From NCBI GenBank assembly GCA_016207645.1, contig JACQPH010000074.1:1-54478 (forward strand): a DNA stretch of 54,478 nucleotides. The letters run 5' to 3'. Below, one piece after another: positions 24,420 through 32,909 of the stretch (its first letter is position 1; each line of letters starts with the position of its first letter). The stretch comes from Elusimicrobiota bacterium. GTDB taxonomy: Bacteria; Elusimicrobiota; Elusimicrobia; Elusimicrobiales; UBA9959. Position numbers and translations under genes: made by a program. The notes under the pieces were generated by a model that was not told where the DNA came from, did no database searches, and saw nothing but the letters and a program-made list of their open reading frames with translations.

Positions 24420-26192
24420 TCAGCGTCCGGCCGCCCGCCTGATCTCCTGCGGGGAAGGTATGGTGCCGGGAGGGATGGCGGCGTAATCGGGCAGCGGTGA
24501 CCATTTCCCGTCCTTATGGCGGTAAACGTAGCCGTCCCCCAGCTTCATCACGGCCGCGTTCTCGTCCTCGGCGAAGAACTCGGTGGAAGGTATCCCGGCG
24601 GCCACGGTTTCCGGCCTGCGCGCTTCCGCCGAGAAAGGGTTGTCGCGCAGGAATTCCGAGATAAGCCAGGCCAGGGCCAGGAAACTGGCCGGCTTAGCGA
24701 CCACCTGCGGCCCCCCGCCGGTGTGAAAGCTTTTTCCGATAAGTTTCACGGCCGCCGGGACGGTCACGATGGGGGGCAGCGGTATATCCCTGACGTCCTT
24801 CGCCTGCATCTTAGTGCCGGTCAGCGCGGCGCCGTGCTCCGGCACGAAGATCACCACGGCGTTGCGGCCCGACCGCTCTACTTCGGCGAAAAAGCTTTCC
24901 AGCTGCTTCACCGTCAGCTCCAGCCTTTCCCTGTAGGCCGCGGTGGCGCCCCCCCTGAAGCCCTCCCCGGCCTTGCTCGTTCCCATGTGCAGGTTGGCGG
25001 TATTGTAATACAAAGCCGCCCTCGCCGCCCCGGACCCGGCGCGCGCCTTCCAGTACCTGCCGAGCGCCTCGTCATCCGGGCACATGCGGGAACCGCTGAA
25101 CATCTGGTAAACGGTTGGCAGACCTTCTATGCCCAGCGGCGGATCGGCGTGGCCGTATTTCCCCGAATTCACCGAGAAATCCCCGTACCTGCCGTCATGG
25201 CTGGCCATGGTGAAGGTCTTAAAGCCGCTTTCCCGCAGTTCGTCCAGCAGGTAGCAGCCGGCCGGGGCGTCGTTATAGAGCATGGGATGCGGCGCCTGGC
25301 CGCAGGGGGACCGCAGAACGCGCAGCGCCGACGGGCCGCTGTAGGAACAAGCCGAACTGAAGCCGGTGAAAACATAATCGAACCGGGAAAGGAAAGGCAG
25401 AAGGTCGAAGCCGGCGTCCTTCAGGTCCTTCCAGGACAGGGAACAGACATGCAGGATGAGGATATCGAAGGGGGGCGAACCCTTGGCCGGCTTGCCGAAC
25501 TCGACCCTCCTGCCGCTCTCCTTCCTGAAGAAAGCCTTAGGGGAGGCGCTGCCGCGCTCCGCCGGGTGCGGCACGGCGCGGGCGGCGGCGGTGGACGCCG
25601 CGGGAGAGCCCTCGTCCCAGGAGCTTTCCTTCGCGTAGAAAGGGTCGAGCGGCGCCGGGACCGGAGCGGCGGCGGCCCGCCTGGGCAGCGGGTTCCCGGC
25701 CGCGTCCACCGGGTATTTCTCCGCCTCCCGCGGCTCGTCCGGGTCCAGCTCCACGCTCTTCCGCGGCGGATGCATTATGCAGGCCGCGGCCAGGACCAGG
25801 TAAGCGCACAGGGCCAGCGGCAGGGGCTTCCGGCGGTAGCCGAAGAACACCAGGGCGAAGAGCAGCGCCCCGGCAGCCAGCATGGCCGGGCTCAGGGACT
25901 GCCAGGCGAATTCCAGCATATACTGCGCCGAAGGCCGCGTTTTCGGGTCCGCCAGGAATTTTATCAGCGTAGAAGGCGGGGGCAGGAAGGAACTATGCCA
26001 TAAAAGGGCCAGCGCGCCTCCGGCGGCGGCCGCGGCGCCGGCGGCCGCCGCCGCGCGGCTCCTCGGCGCCAAAAAACGGGAGTGAACGTGCGCCAGGGCC
26101 GCCAGCGCGGCCAGCGGGACGGGGTCCGGCGTGACATAACCCGCGAAAGTCAGGGCCGCCACGGCCATAAGGTACCAGTACCAGAAGATCAT
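24420..26192 (-). CDS. bcsG: BcsG-like cellulose phosphoethanolamine transferase
   Basis: The 590-residue product has membrane segments in the first 140 residues, a Pro/Ala-rich linker, and an alkaline-phosphatase-fold domain. It shows the BcsG signatures FDILILHVCSLSWKDL, SACSYSGPSALRVLRSPCGQ with the nucleophile Ser, and FVPEHGAAL with metal-binding residues. BcsG adds phosphoethanolamine from membrane lipid to new cellulose in the periplasm. A GTG nine bases upstream is an alternative start. It ends 12 bases from the convergent GH10 gene and is last in the minus-strand run cyclase-BcsA-DHH-BcsG. Confidence 0.9.
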   Translation of the reverse strand: MIFWYWYLMAVAALTFAGYVTPDPVPLAALAALAHVHSRFLAPRSRAAAAAGAAAAAGGALALLWHSSFLPPPSTLIKFLADPKTRPSAQYMLEFAWQSLSPAMLAAGALLFALVFFGYRRKPLPLALCAYLVLAAACIMHPPRKSVELDPDEPREAEKYPVDAAGNPLPRRAAAAPVPAPLDPFYAKESSWDEGSPAASTAAARAVPHPAERGSASPKAFFRKESGRRVEFGKPAKGSPPFDILILHVCSLSWKDLKDAGFDLLPFLSRFDYVFTGFSSACSYSGPSALRVLRSPCGQAPHPMLYNDAPAGCYLLDELRESGFKTFTMASHDGRYGDFSVNSGKYGHADPPLGIEGLPTVYQMFSGSRMCPDDEALGRYWKARAGSGAARAALYYNTANLHMGTSKAGEGFRGGATAAYRERLELTVKQLESFFAEVERSGRNAVVIFVPEHGAALTGTKMQAKDVRDIPLPPIVTVPAAVKLIGKSFHTGGGPQVVAKPASFLALAWLISEFLRDNPFSAEARRPETVAAGIPSTEFFAEDENAAVMKLGDGYVYRHKDGKWSPLPDYAAIPPGTIPSPQEIRRAAGR

Positions 26193-26250
26193 AATGGTCA
26201 CGCAGCTTGGGGTCCGACGCGGGCCGTACGCCCTATTTTATCAAATGAGC

Positions 26251-27195
26251 TCAGTAGTAATTGAAATAGCCGAGGAACAGGTTCTTGAGCAGGCCGTACC
26301 TCAGCTCGCCGATGAGCGACAGGAGGACCTCCTCCGCCGCGCCGTTCCCGGCCCGGCAGGCGCCCGCCCCGGAGTGGCCGCCGCCGCCGTATTTCTTCAT
26401 GATGCGGCCTATGTCCAGGGAGCAGCGCCGGTCCAGCACGGATTTGCCGGCCGCAAAAACCGTCCTGCCGCCGGCCCCCGGCGAGACGTGCAGGGAAACG
26501 TCGCATTCGGGGAACAGGGCGTAAGTCACGAACTTGTTGCCGGGATAAATGGCTTTTTCCCGGCGCGTGTCGGTGACTACCAGGTTGGAGAACACGGAGG
26601 AGCAGCGCAGTATCTGGCCCTTATGGTCCTCTATGCGCGAAAAATAAAGTTCCAGCCGCTCCTCCACGTCCGGCAGGCTCAGCAGCTCCCAGACGGAGAG
26701 GTCCGCCCCCTTGTCCATCAGCCTGTTCATCAGCTCTTTGTGCGTGATACGGAAAGTCCCGCGCCCCTCCAGGCCCGTCCTGTGGTCCACCAGGTAGCTC
26801 AGCAGCGTCCAGCCTTCGGGGTAGAGGATATCGTCCGTGGTAAGCCTGGCGCTGACGCTCTTGTCGGCGGCGTCCAGGATATCCTCGTGGAAGCCGGGGA
26901 ACTTCTCCTTCCCGTAGTGGGCGTAGACGACCCTCGCGGTGGAAGCGGCCCGGGGGTCCGCCACGAGGTTCCCGGCGCTCTTCCCGGAAGCGAAATGGTC
27001 GAAAGCCAGGTAAGCGTCTTCCTTATAAGGGAGGCCGGCCGTGATGTCGCCGCCGGTAACGGGGAATATCCCGCTCTCTATCGCTTTCGGGTGGACGAAT
27101 ACCGTTTCAGCGGCCAGGCCCAGCTTCTTCAGCAGGATGCCGCAGGTCATGCCGTCGAAATCGTCTTTCGTGAGCAGCCTGTAGGAAGGGTTCAA
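26251..27195 (-). CDS. DHH-family phosphoesterase-like protein
   Basis: The 314-residue product has the layout of DHH/DHHA1 phosphoesterases: a DFDG motif at residues 12-15, FDHFAS near 85-90 in place of the canonical DHH triad, an internal HYGKE region, and the C-terminal KKYGGGGHSGAGACR of DHHA1. Related enzymes cleave oligoribonucleotides, cyclic dinucleotides or polyphosphate. The start is TTG at 27195 with GGAGG six bases before it, directly after the BcsA stop. Being between BcsA and BcsG it could act on a nucleotide signal that controls cellulose, but that is inference. Confidence 0.7.
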   Translation of the reverse strand: MNPSYRLLTKDDFDGMTCGILLKKLGLAAETVFVHPKAIESGIFPVTGGDITAGLPYKEDAYLAFDHFASGKSAGNLVADPRAASTARVVYAHYGKEKFPGFHEDILDAADKSVSARLTTDDILYPEGWTLLSYLVDHRTGLEGRGTFRITHKELMNRLMDKGADLSVWELLSLPDVEERLELYFSRIEDHKGQILRCSSVFSNLVVTDTRREKAIYPGNKFVTYALFPECDVSLHVSPGAGGRTVFAAGKSVLDRRCSLDIGRIMKKYGGGGHSGAGACRAGNGAAEEVLLSLIGELRYGLLKNLFLGYFNYY

Positions 27196-27196
27196 G

Positions 27197-29494
27197 CTAA
27201 GCCTCCGAAGGCGCCGGCAAAACAGCGGCGCTCCCCGCCAGGCGGGCGGCGAGGCGCCAGGCGCGGCGCGTGACCGGCATCACGAAGGTCCTGGTCATAG
27301 TGGCGTAGAAGATCTTCGCGCCGCTCACGCTGGAGCGGAGCAGGAAGGAAGCCATCCAGAGCGGGCTGGCCGGCTTCGTCTTCTGACTCCAGAAATCGGC
27401 CCACTTCTGCCCGTCGCAGTAGACGAATTCCAGGGTTTCTGCGGTCTGCTTCGCGCCGGCCCGCAGGAATTCGCAGCCGCAGACATAGTCAGCGCCTTTC
27501 TTTACGAAGCGCTGCACGCGCGCTTCTATCCTGAATTTCTTGCCGTAGCTGTTCCTGGTCTCCAGCACCAGATGCTCCAGCGGGCCGGGGTCCTGGGGCA
27601 GCTTGAAAGTCAGTCCGATGCCGGTCAACGAGATATCGTCCATTTTGGCCTGCACTACGGCCTTCAGCCTGGGCAGGAAGACCTGGGCCTTGCCCTTGGC
27701 CCACATCCGGTGGTGCTTACGGGACTGCTTGCGCTCGAAAAAGGCCCCGAACGAGGCCAGCGCCAGCACCAGGTTCAGCACGCACCAGACCAGGGTTATC
27801 AGCGTGATATCGCGATAGACCGGGCACTGGAACCACTTGATCACCGCGGCGGGAACGGCCGCCACCAGCACCAGGGTCAGCATCAGGAAGGGGGTGGCGA
27901 AGCCGCTGATGCGGTCGCTTTCCAGACCGTTCCCTTTCGGCGTCACCTTGAAGGAGGGTTTGCGCGGGTTGACCAGCACGGAGAGGACCACCGGGATGAG
28001 GAACAGGGACTGGATACCCTCGAAGAATTCCGAAAAGAACGGCCAGCGGTACTTGCCGTAAAGGAAGCCGGTCAGGATGAAAGAGCCGATCACGTGCGGG
28101 ACCGCGTAGGCCAGCACCTGGGGCACGGAGGCGAAATAGACCTTCAGGTCCAGGAGCAGGAAGGCCGCCGGGGCGACGTAGAAGATCACCCGGGAGAGGC
28201 CGAAGAACCAGTAGAAGCAGCTGTTGAAATAGCAGAGCCGCTGGTAGAGTTTGAGGCCTTTGGCGAAAAGCGGGTTGGCCAGCACCATGACCTGCGCCAT
28301 GCCCTGGGCCCAGCGGCTTTTCTGGACGATCATGTCGTCGAAGGTCTCGGGCGAGAGGCCGCAGACCATCGGGCGCGGGATATAGACGCTCTTATAGCCC
28401 CGGCTGTGCAGCGACAGGGCCGTCTCGCAGTCCTCGGTGATGGTCTCGCCGCGGACCCCGCCTATCTCCTCCAGGCATTTCCTGCGCAGCAGCGCCGCGG
28501 AGCCGCAGAAATAGCTGGCGTTCCACATGTCCAGGCCGGGGTGGATGCCGCGGTAGAACATGTCGTTCTCGCTGGGCGCGTCCTGGAAGACGCCCATATT
28601 CTTCTCGATCGGGTTCGGGTTGATGAAGAAATGCGGGGTCTGCACGAAGGCTACTTTCTCGTCCTTCAGGAACCAGCCCGCGGTGTTCTTCAGGATGTCG
28701 CGCGCCGGCACATGGTCGCAGTCCAGGACCAGAATGAGGTCGGAGGAAGTATGCCGCATCGCATGCGTGAGGTTCCCGGCCTTGGCCTTGAGGTTCCCGC
28801 TGCGGGTGATATAGCCGACGCCGAGCCCGGCGGCCAGCCTCTTGAACTCGTAATGCCTTTCCCAGGCCGCCTCGGAGGTCCCGGAAGCGTTCCTCTTCGC
28901 CACGGTGGAGCCGTCGTCGAGTATGAAGATCTTCAGCTTATCCGCCGGGTAATCTATGTTCAGGGCCGCCGTCGCCGTCACCCGCACTATGTCCAGCGGT
29001 TCGTTATAGGTGGGGATGAAGATATCCACGGAAGGGTAGAGCGAAGCGTCGGCCGGCAGCGGCATGATCTTGTTCTCCAGCGGCCAGATGCTGGTGAAGG
29101 CGCCGAGAGCGTGCAGGGCTATGGCGTACATCTCCGCCAGGTAGAGGGCCAGCATCGCCAGGAAATCCCAGAAGCCGGTATAGACCAGGGTTTCCATGGT
29201 CCGCCAGACGGCGTAGCGGATGGTCAGGAAGCCGCACAGTACCACGAAAATTATCCTGAGAGGCGGCTTCCTGGACCTGTCGAACCGCTTAAGCACTATC
29301 AGCGCGGCGGCCGCGCCCCAGCCCACGGCGAACTGCGCCTGGAGCGGGAGATGCAGCCCGGCCAGATGCATGAAGAACCAGAGCGAGGCGGCCCCGGAGA
29401 GGAGGACGGACAAAGTGATAAGGCTCGCGCGCCGGGCGGCGGGCTCCGCCCCGAAGAGCTCTTTCATGCTTTTTACGCGCGCGGCTATGTTCAT
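27197..29494 (-). CDS. bcsA: BcsA-like cellulose synthase with PilZ domain
   Basis: The 765-residue product is a family-2 processive glycosyltransferase with about eight membrane helices. Catalytic signatures are DDG at 193-195, DCD at 258-260, TED at 353-355 and QKSRW at 391-395. After the membrane part comes a PilZ domain with RKHHR near 620 and DDISLTG near 640, the residues that bind cyclic di-GMP. It makes beta-1,4-glucan and passes it across the membrane. The gene starts one base after the cyclase stop and is followed without a gap by the DHH gene, so all are co-transcribed. Confidence 0.92.
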   Translation of the reverse strand: MNIAARVKSMKELFGAEPAARRASLITLSVLLSGAASLWFFMHLAGLHLPLQAQFAVGWGAAAALIVLKRFDRSRKPPLRIIFVVLCGFLTIRYAVWRTMETLVYTGFWDFLAMLALYLAEMYAIALHALGAFTSIWPLENKIMPLPADASLYPSVDIFIPTYNEPLDIVRVTATAALNIDYPADKLKIFILDDGSTVAKRNASGTSEAAWERHYEFKRLAAGLGVGYITRSGNLKAKAGNLTHAMRHTSSDLILVLDCDHVPARDILKNTAGWFLKDEKVAFVQTPHFFINPNPIEKNMGVFQDAPSENDMFYRGIHPGLDMWNASYFCGSAALLRRKCLEEIGGVRGETITEDCETALSLHSRGYKSVYIPRPMVCGLSPETFDDMIVQKSRWAQGMAQVMVLANPLFAKGLKLYQRLCYFNSCFYWFFGLSRVIFYVAPAAFLLLDLKVYFASVPQVLAYAVPHVIGSFILTGFLYGKYRWPFFSEFFEGIQSLFLIPVVLSVLVNPRKPSFKVTPKGNGLESDRISGFATPFLMLTLVLVAAVPAAVIKWFQCPVYRDITLITLVWCVLNLVLALASFGAFFERKQSRKHHRMWAKGKAQVFLPRLKAVVQAKMDDISLTGIGLTFKLPQDPGPLEHLVLETRNSYGKKFRIEARVQRFVKKGADYVCGCEFLRAGAKQTAETLEFVYCDGQKWADFWSQKTKPASPLWMASFLLRSSVSGAKIFYATMTRTFVMPVTRRAWRLAARLAGSAAVLPAPSEA

Positions 29495-29495
29495 C

Positions 29496-30311
29496 CTATT
29501 GGGAAGACTTCAGCTTGACCGAGTGTTTTTTAGTGCGGGTCTCGTCCTGCCTGGGATCGGCGGCCAGCCTGAAAACGGCCAGCACGGCGAGCAGCGCCGC
29601 TATCGCGGAGAGTATCAGCTTGGTCCGCAGCGCGGTCCTTTTGCGTGTTCCCGCCGCCGGCGCCGGCGGCGGCGCGGCCGGAGCGGGCTCTTTTTCCAGC
29701 TCGGCCGGGTTCCAGAAAGCCTTGTAAAGCCTGACCGGCTCTTTCTTGCCCTTGAGCAGGGCCTCTTTGGCGAAAGCGCAGGGGATCTCGGTCCTGTCGG
29801 AGAGCGCGTTATAGGCCTCCTCCGAAAGGTAGATCTCGCCGGGATTAGCCTGCCCCTCTATCCTGGAGGCCACGTTCACTACGTCGCCGAAAATGTCGTT
29901 ATGCTCGACTATGCCCTGGCCGGTATGGATGCCGATGCGCACGAGGACGGGGATGGCTATCTTCCTGGAGAGGTTGAAAGCGTCTATGCCTTTCTGCATC
30001 CCGGCCGCGGCCCTCACCGCCTCCAGCGGGGTACCGAAATAGGACATCGTGCCGTCGCCCATGGTCTTTACCAGGGTGCCGCCGTTAGCGCGTATCAGCG
30101 GGAAAAGTATGTCGTTATGCTGCTTTATCAGGGAGCGGCTGGCGAAGTCGCCATGCGTCTCGGCTATGGTGGTGGAGCCCTTCAGGTCGGTGAACATCAC
30201 GGTGATGTTCTTGGTGAATTTCTCTTTGAACAACTGGTCCAGGCGCTCGCGCTCCTCTATAAAGCCGTCCATGTCGCCGGCGCTTTCTCTTTCCGGTGGT
30301 TGCTCTACCAT
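29496..30311 (-). CDS. Class III nucleotidyl cyclase with C-terminal membrane anchor
   Basis: The 271-residue product has a class III cyclase domain at about 28-190: MFTDLKGSTTIAE with the first metal Asp, KTMGDGTMSYF with the second, and FGDVVNVASRIEGQA with the ribose/transition-state region. The C-terminal part is Ala/Pro-rich and ends in one membrane helix (about 228-250), so the enzyme is tail-anchored facing the cytoplasm. It should make cAMP or cGMP. It is the first gene of the cellulose synthase run, a place where cyclic di-GMP enzymes are usual, so a cross-link of second messengers is suggested. Confidence 0.85.
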   Translation of the reverse strand: MVEQPPERESAGDMDGFIEERERLDQLFKEKFTKNITVMFTDLKGSTTIAETHGDFASRSLIKQHNDILFPLIRANGGTLVKTMGDGTMSYFGTPLEAVRAAAGMQKGIDAFNLSRKIAIPVLVRIGIHTGQGIVEHNDIFGDVVNVASRIEGQANPGEIYLSEEAYNALSDRTEIPCAFAKEALLKGKKEPVRLYKAFWNPAELEKEPAPAAPPPAPAAGTRKRTALRTKLILSAIAALLAVLAVFRLAADPRQDETRTKKHSVKLKSSQ

Positions 30312-30595
30312 ATGTCAGGCTCCCCCTGTGCGTTCCGCAGCAGAAAGTTCATTAATATAGTATACGCCCGCCGCGGGAGTTTTAAATCCGCTTTAGGGCC
30401 CACCATAGGGGAGTTAATGGGCCCTCTATATTAATAATAAGGACCTAGATAAAAACAGTGTGATAATTTGTTTTTTAGCCGCCGCGCCGCCTCCTGGTAC
30501 ATTTTATTGTATACTTATCAATGGCGGGGTTAACGAACTACGACCATATTCACGCCGGCACCGACCCGCGGTTTTTGCCGGCGCAGGAGGGGTAA

Positions 30596-30934
30596 ATGCA
30601 CAGAAGCATGGAACTTATAACGGTCATCGTCCAGCGCAAGGACGGGCACAAGGCGGTGGAAGCCGCCCTGAAGGCCGGCGCGCCCGGCGTCACCAGTTTT
30701 TACGGCCGCGGCACGGGCGTGCGCCAGAAACTGAGCGTTTTCGGCCTGTTCATCAGGGCCGAAAAACAGATCATCCTGATAGCCGCCACCAAAGAGAACG
30801 CGGACAAGATCCTGGACAGCATCGTGAAGGAAGTGCACCTGGACAAGCCCGGGCGCGGCTTCGCCTACGTGCAGACGATCAACCGCGTGGTCGGCTATTA
30901 CGAGGGCGGCGAGCCGCCGGCCTGCAAACCCTAG
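30596..30934 (+). CDS. P-II family signalling protein
   Basis: The 112-residue product has the size and fold pattern of PII proteins: MELITVIVQRKDGHKAVEAA at the start, a T-loop region SFYGRGTGVRQKL near 36-48, and the KENADKILDSIVKE helix near 66-79. The T-loop differs from GlnB/GlnK, so it is probably a PII-like variant rather than the standard nitrogen sensor. A strong GGAGGGG site sets the start. About 280 bases separate it from the divergent cyclase gene; a TATACT at 30510-30515 is the only -10-like box there. Confidence 0.8.
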   Translation: MHRSMELITVIVQRKDGHKAVEAALKAGAPGVTSFYGRGTGVRQKLSVFGLFIRAEKQIILIAATKENADKILDSIVKEVHLDKPGRGFAYVQTINRVVGYYEGGEPPACKP

Positions 30935-30940
30935 CCCGAT

Positions 30941-30986
30941 TTGTATCGGGAATTCAGTTATCGTATAATCTGGATATTCCCGATAC
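30941..30986 (+). promoter_or_regulatory. Promoter framed by an operator dyad
   Basis: TTGTAT (30941-30946) and TATAAT (30964-30969) are 17 bases apart, an excellent sigma-70 promoter for the gene at 30993. The inverted arms GTATCGGGAAT (30943-30953) and ATTCCCGATAC (30976-30986) lie on the -35 box and just after the -10 box, so a repressor binding here would block transcription. Confidence 0.65.
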
Positions 30987-30992
30987 GGATCA

Positions 30993-32312
30993 ATGTCTTA
31001 TTACAAGAAACTTAAGAGAGACCTGCTCGGAGCCGCCGCCGCCGGCATTATCACCCCCGAGCAGGCCGGCCGGGCCTGGGAGCACGCCTATTCGCAAAGG
31101 GCTTTCGCCTCTTTCAAGGCCGTTCACTGGATAGGGGCCGCAGCCGGGCTGTTCATCGCGCTCGGCGTGATACTGGTGGCGGCGCATAACTGGGACAAGA
31201 TAGGCGCCTTGGCGAAGATGGGAGCTTTCCTGCTGCTTTTCGCCGGCGCCGCGGAAGCCGCCCGGAGGTTCGAGGACAAGCCCTCCGCCGCCGTCCCGCT
31301 GGAAACGCTCTGGTTCTTCATGCCGATACTGGGCATAGGCCTTTACGCGCAGATCTTCAATTTGAGCGGCGACCCGGTGAAGCCCTATCTTGCCTGGGCC
31401 GTTCTTTCTTCGCCGCTGGCCTTACTGTCGAAAAGGCCGCTCGCGGCGTACCTGACCTCCATCCTTCTTTTCGCCGTGCTCTACTGGGGAACGCTGAGCA
31501 TAAACACCATGCTTTCGCTGACCGTGCGCTTCAACGAGGCCATGCAGCCCCCCTGGCACTGGGCGCTGGCCCTGGCGGTCCTCGGCTCGGCCCTGCTCGC
31601 TTTCCCCGGGAAAAGAACGGGCAAACCGCTCGGCGCCGGTATCATCTGGCTCTTCTTCATGCTCGTCGCCGACACGGCGATAACAGTGCGCTCGCAGGCG
31701 CTGGTGCTGCTGGCGGGCACGTCCCTGGCGGTGCTGTGGCTGAGCTGGGGCAGCGAAGAGGAAAGGGACGCGCGGCCCGGGCTGCCGCTGACGCTGTGGA
31801 CCGGCGCCGTTTACTTGATGACCTTTTTCTGGCATCACAGGCCCGCCGCGTACTCTTACGGCCGGACCGATACGGCCGCGGGCGCCGTGATAACCTGGGC
31901 GGCTTTCGCGGCGGCGCTCGGCTCGCTGGCCCTGCGCAAGCAGCGCCTGCTGCCCGAAGGGAAGACCGAGGACCTGCTGGCCAAGGGCCTGCTGGCGGCC
32001 TCCATGCTCTGCGCCTTCCTGCTTTTCGACGCGGGCGAGGGCTCGGCCAAGCTCCTGGCGGTAATAGCGAACCTGATACTGGCCGCCTTCGGCGCGGGCT
32101 GCATTATGGGCGGAGCGAGGAATTCGGACGAAAAACTTATCAACCGCGGCGTGGCCGTGATAGCCCTGACCGCGCTAACCCGCTTCCTGGACCTTTTCGG
32201 CGGCCTGCTGAAGAGCGGCGTGGCCTTCATAATCACCGGCCTGGCCTTCGCCGCCCTGGCTTACGGCATCAACCGGGGCCGCAAGGCCCTGATAGAGGCG
32301 GTGAAGAAATGA
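30993..32312 (+). CDS. DUF2157 membrane protein
   Basis: The 439-residue product has a short N-terminal helical domain (about 1-40, LLGAAAAGIITPEQAGRAWE) and about twelve membrane helices, the plan of DUF2157 proteins. GVILVAAHNWDKIGALAKM near 58-76 is typical. The function of the family is unknown. It is paired with a GDYXXLXY protein with an ATGA overlap, a pairing often seen in bacteria. Confidence 0.82.
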   Translation: MSYYKKLKRDLLGAAAAGIITPEQAGRAWEHAYSQRAFASFKAVHWIGAAAGLFIALGVILVAAHNWDKIGALAKMGAFLLLFAGAAEAARRFEDKPSAAVPLETLWFFMPILGIGLYAQIFNLSGDPVKPYLAWAVLSSPLALLSKRPLAAYLTSILLFAVLYWGTLSINTMLSLTVRFNEAMQPPWHWALALAVLGSALLAFPGKRTGKPLGAGIIWLFFMLVADTAITVRSQALVLLAGTSLAVLWLSWGSEEERDARPGLPLTLWTGAVYLMTFFWHHRPAAYSYGRTDTAAGAVITWAAFAAALGSLALRKQRLLPEGKTEDLLAKGLLAASMLCAFLLFDAGEGSAKLLAVIANLILAAFGAGCIMGGARNSDEKLINRGVAVIALTALTRFLDLFGGLLKSGVAFIITGLAFAALAYGINRGRKALIEAVKK

Positions 32313-32827
32313 TGTTTTCCAGGCTCCGCATAGTCCTCGCCGCGCAGCTGCTCTTCTTCGTCGCCTGGGGCGGCTGGCTGCTGGCTTCCAGAAACTCGGC
32401 TTCCCCCGCATTCTACCTGGAGACCACGCCGGTGGACCCGCGCGACCTGATAAGCGGCACCTACGTGGCGCTGACCTACGGCATCTCGAGGCCGCAGGCC
32501 GGCCTCTGCCCCGCCATGCTGAACTCAGGCCGGGATTTCTTCGTAAAGCTGGAGAGCAGGGGCCGGACGGCGGCTACCGCGGAAGGCGCGGTGCCGGTCT
32601 ACGAAGCGGCCGCCTGCGCCGGGTATCCGCCGCCGGACGAACAGGGCTGGGTACACGCGGACCCGCAGCCCGGCTTTCCCGGGCCCGCCGCGCGCTACGG
32701 CATAGAGAAATTTTTCCTGAACGAGAACGACCCCCGCAAGGACGCGCGCAGCGGTTCCGTGGTGGCCAGGGTCAGGATCGGCCGCGACCACCGCCTGCAG
32801 CTTCTGGACCTGGTCAGGAAAATATAG
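32309..32827 (+). CDS. GDYXXLXY domain protein
   Basis: The 172-residue product has one N-terminal membrane helix and an outer domain. The family motif appears as VDPRDLISGTYVALTYGIS near 37-55, where SGTYVALTY stands for the GDYxxLxY signature, and RYGIEKFFLNE near 130-140 is also typical. These proteins accompany DUF2157 proteins and have no known activity. The ATG overlaps the previous stop. Confidence 0.82.
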   Translation: MMFSRLRIVLAAQLLFFVAWGGWLLASRNSASPAFYLETTPVDPRDLISGTYVALTYGISRPQAGLCPAMLNSGRDFFVKLESRGRTAATAEGAVPVYEAAACAGYPPPDEQGWVHADPQPGFPGPAARYGIEKFFLNENDPRKDARSGSVVARVRIGRDHRLQLLDLVRKI

Positions 32828-32909
32828 CCCGCCAGCCGGCTTAACCGCCGTTAGCCGCCCGCTGGCGCAGCCGCCCCGGGCGGCTTGCCCCATAAAAAAA
32901 GGAGTCCCC

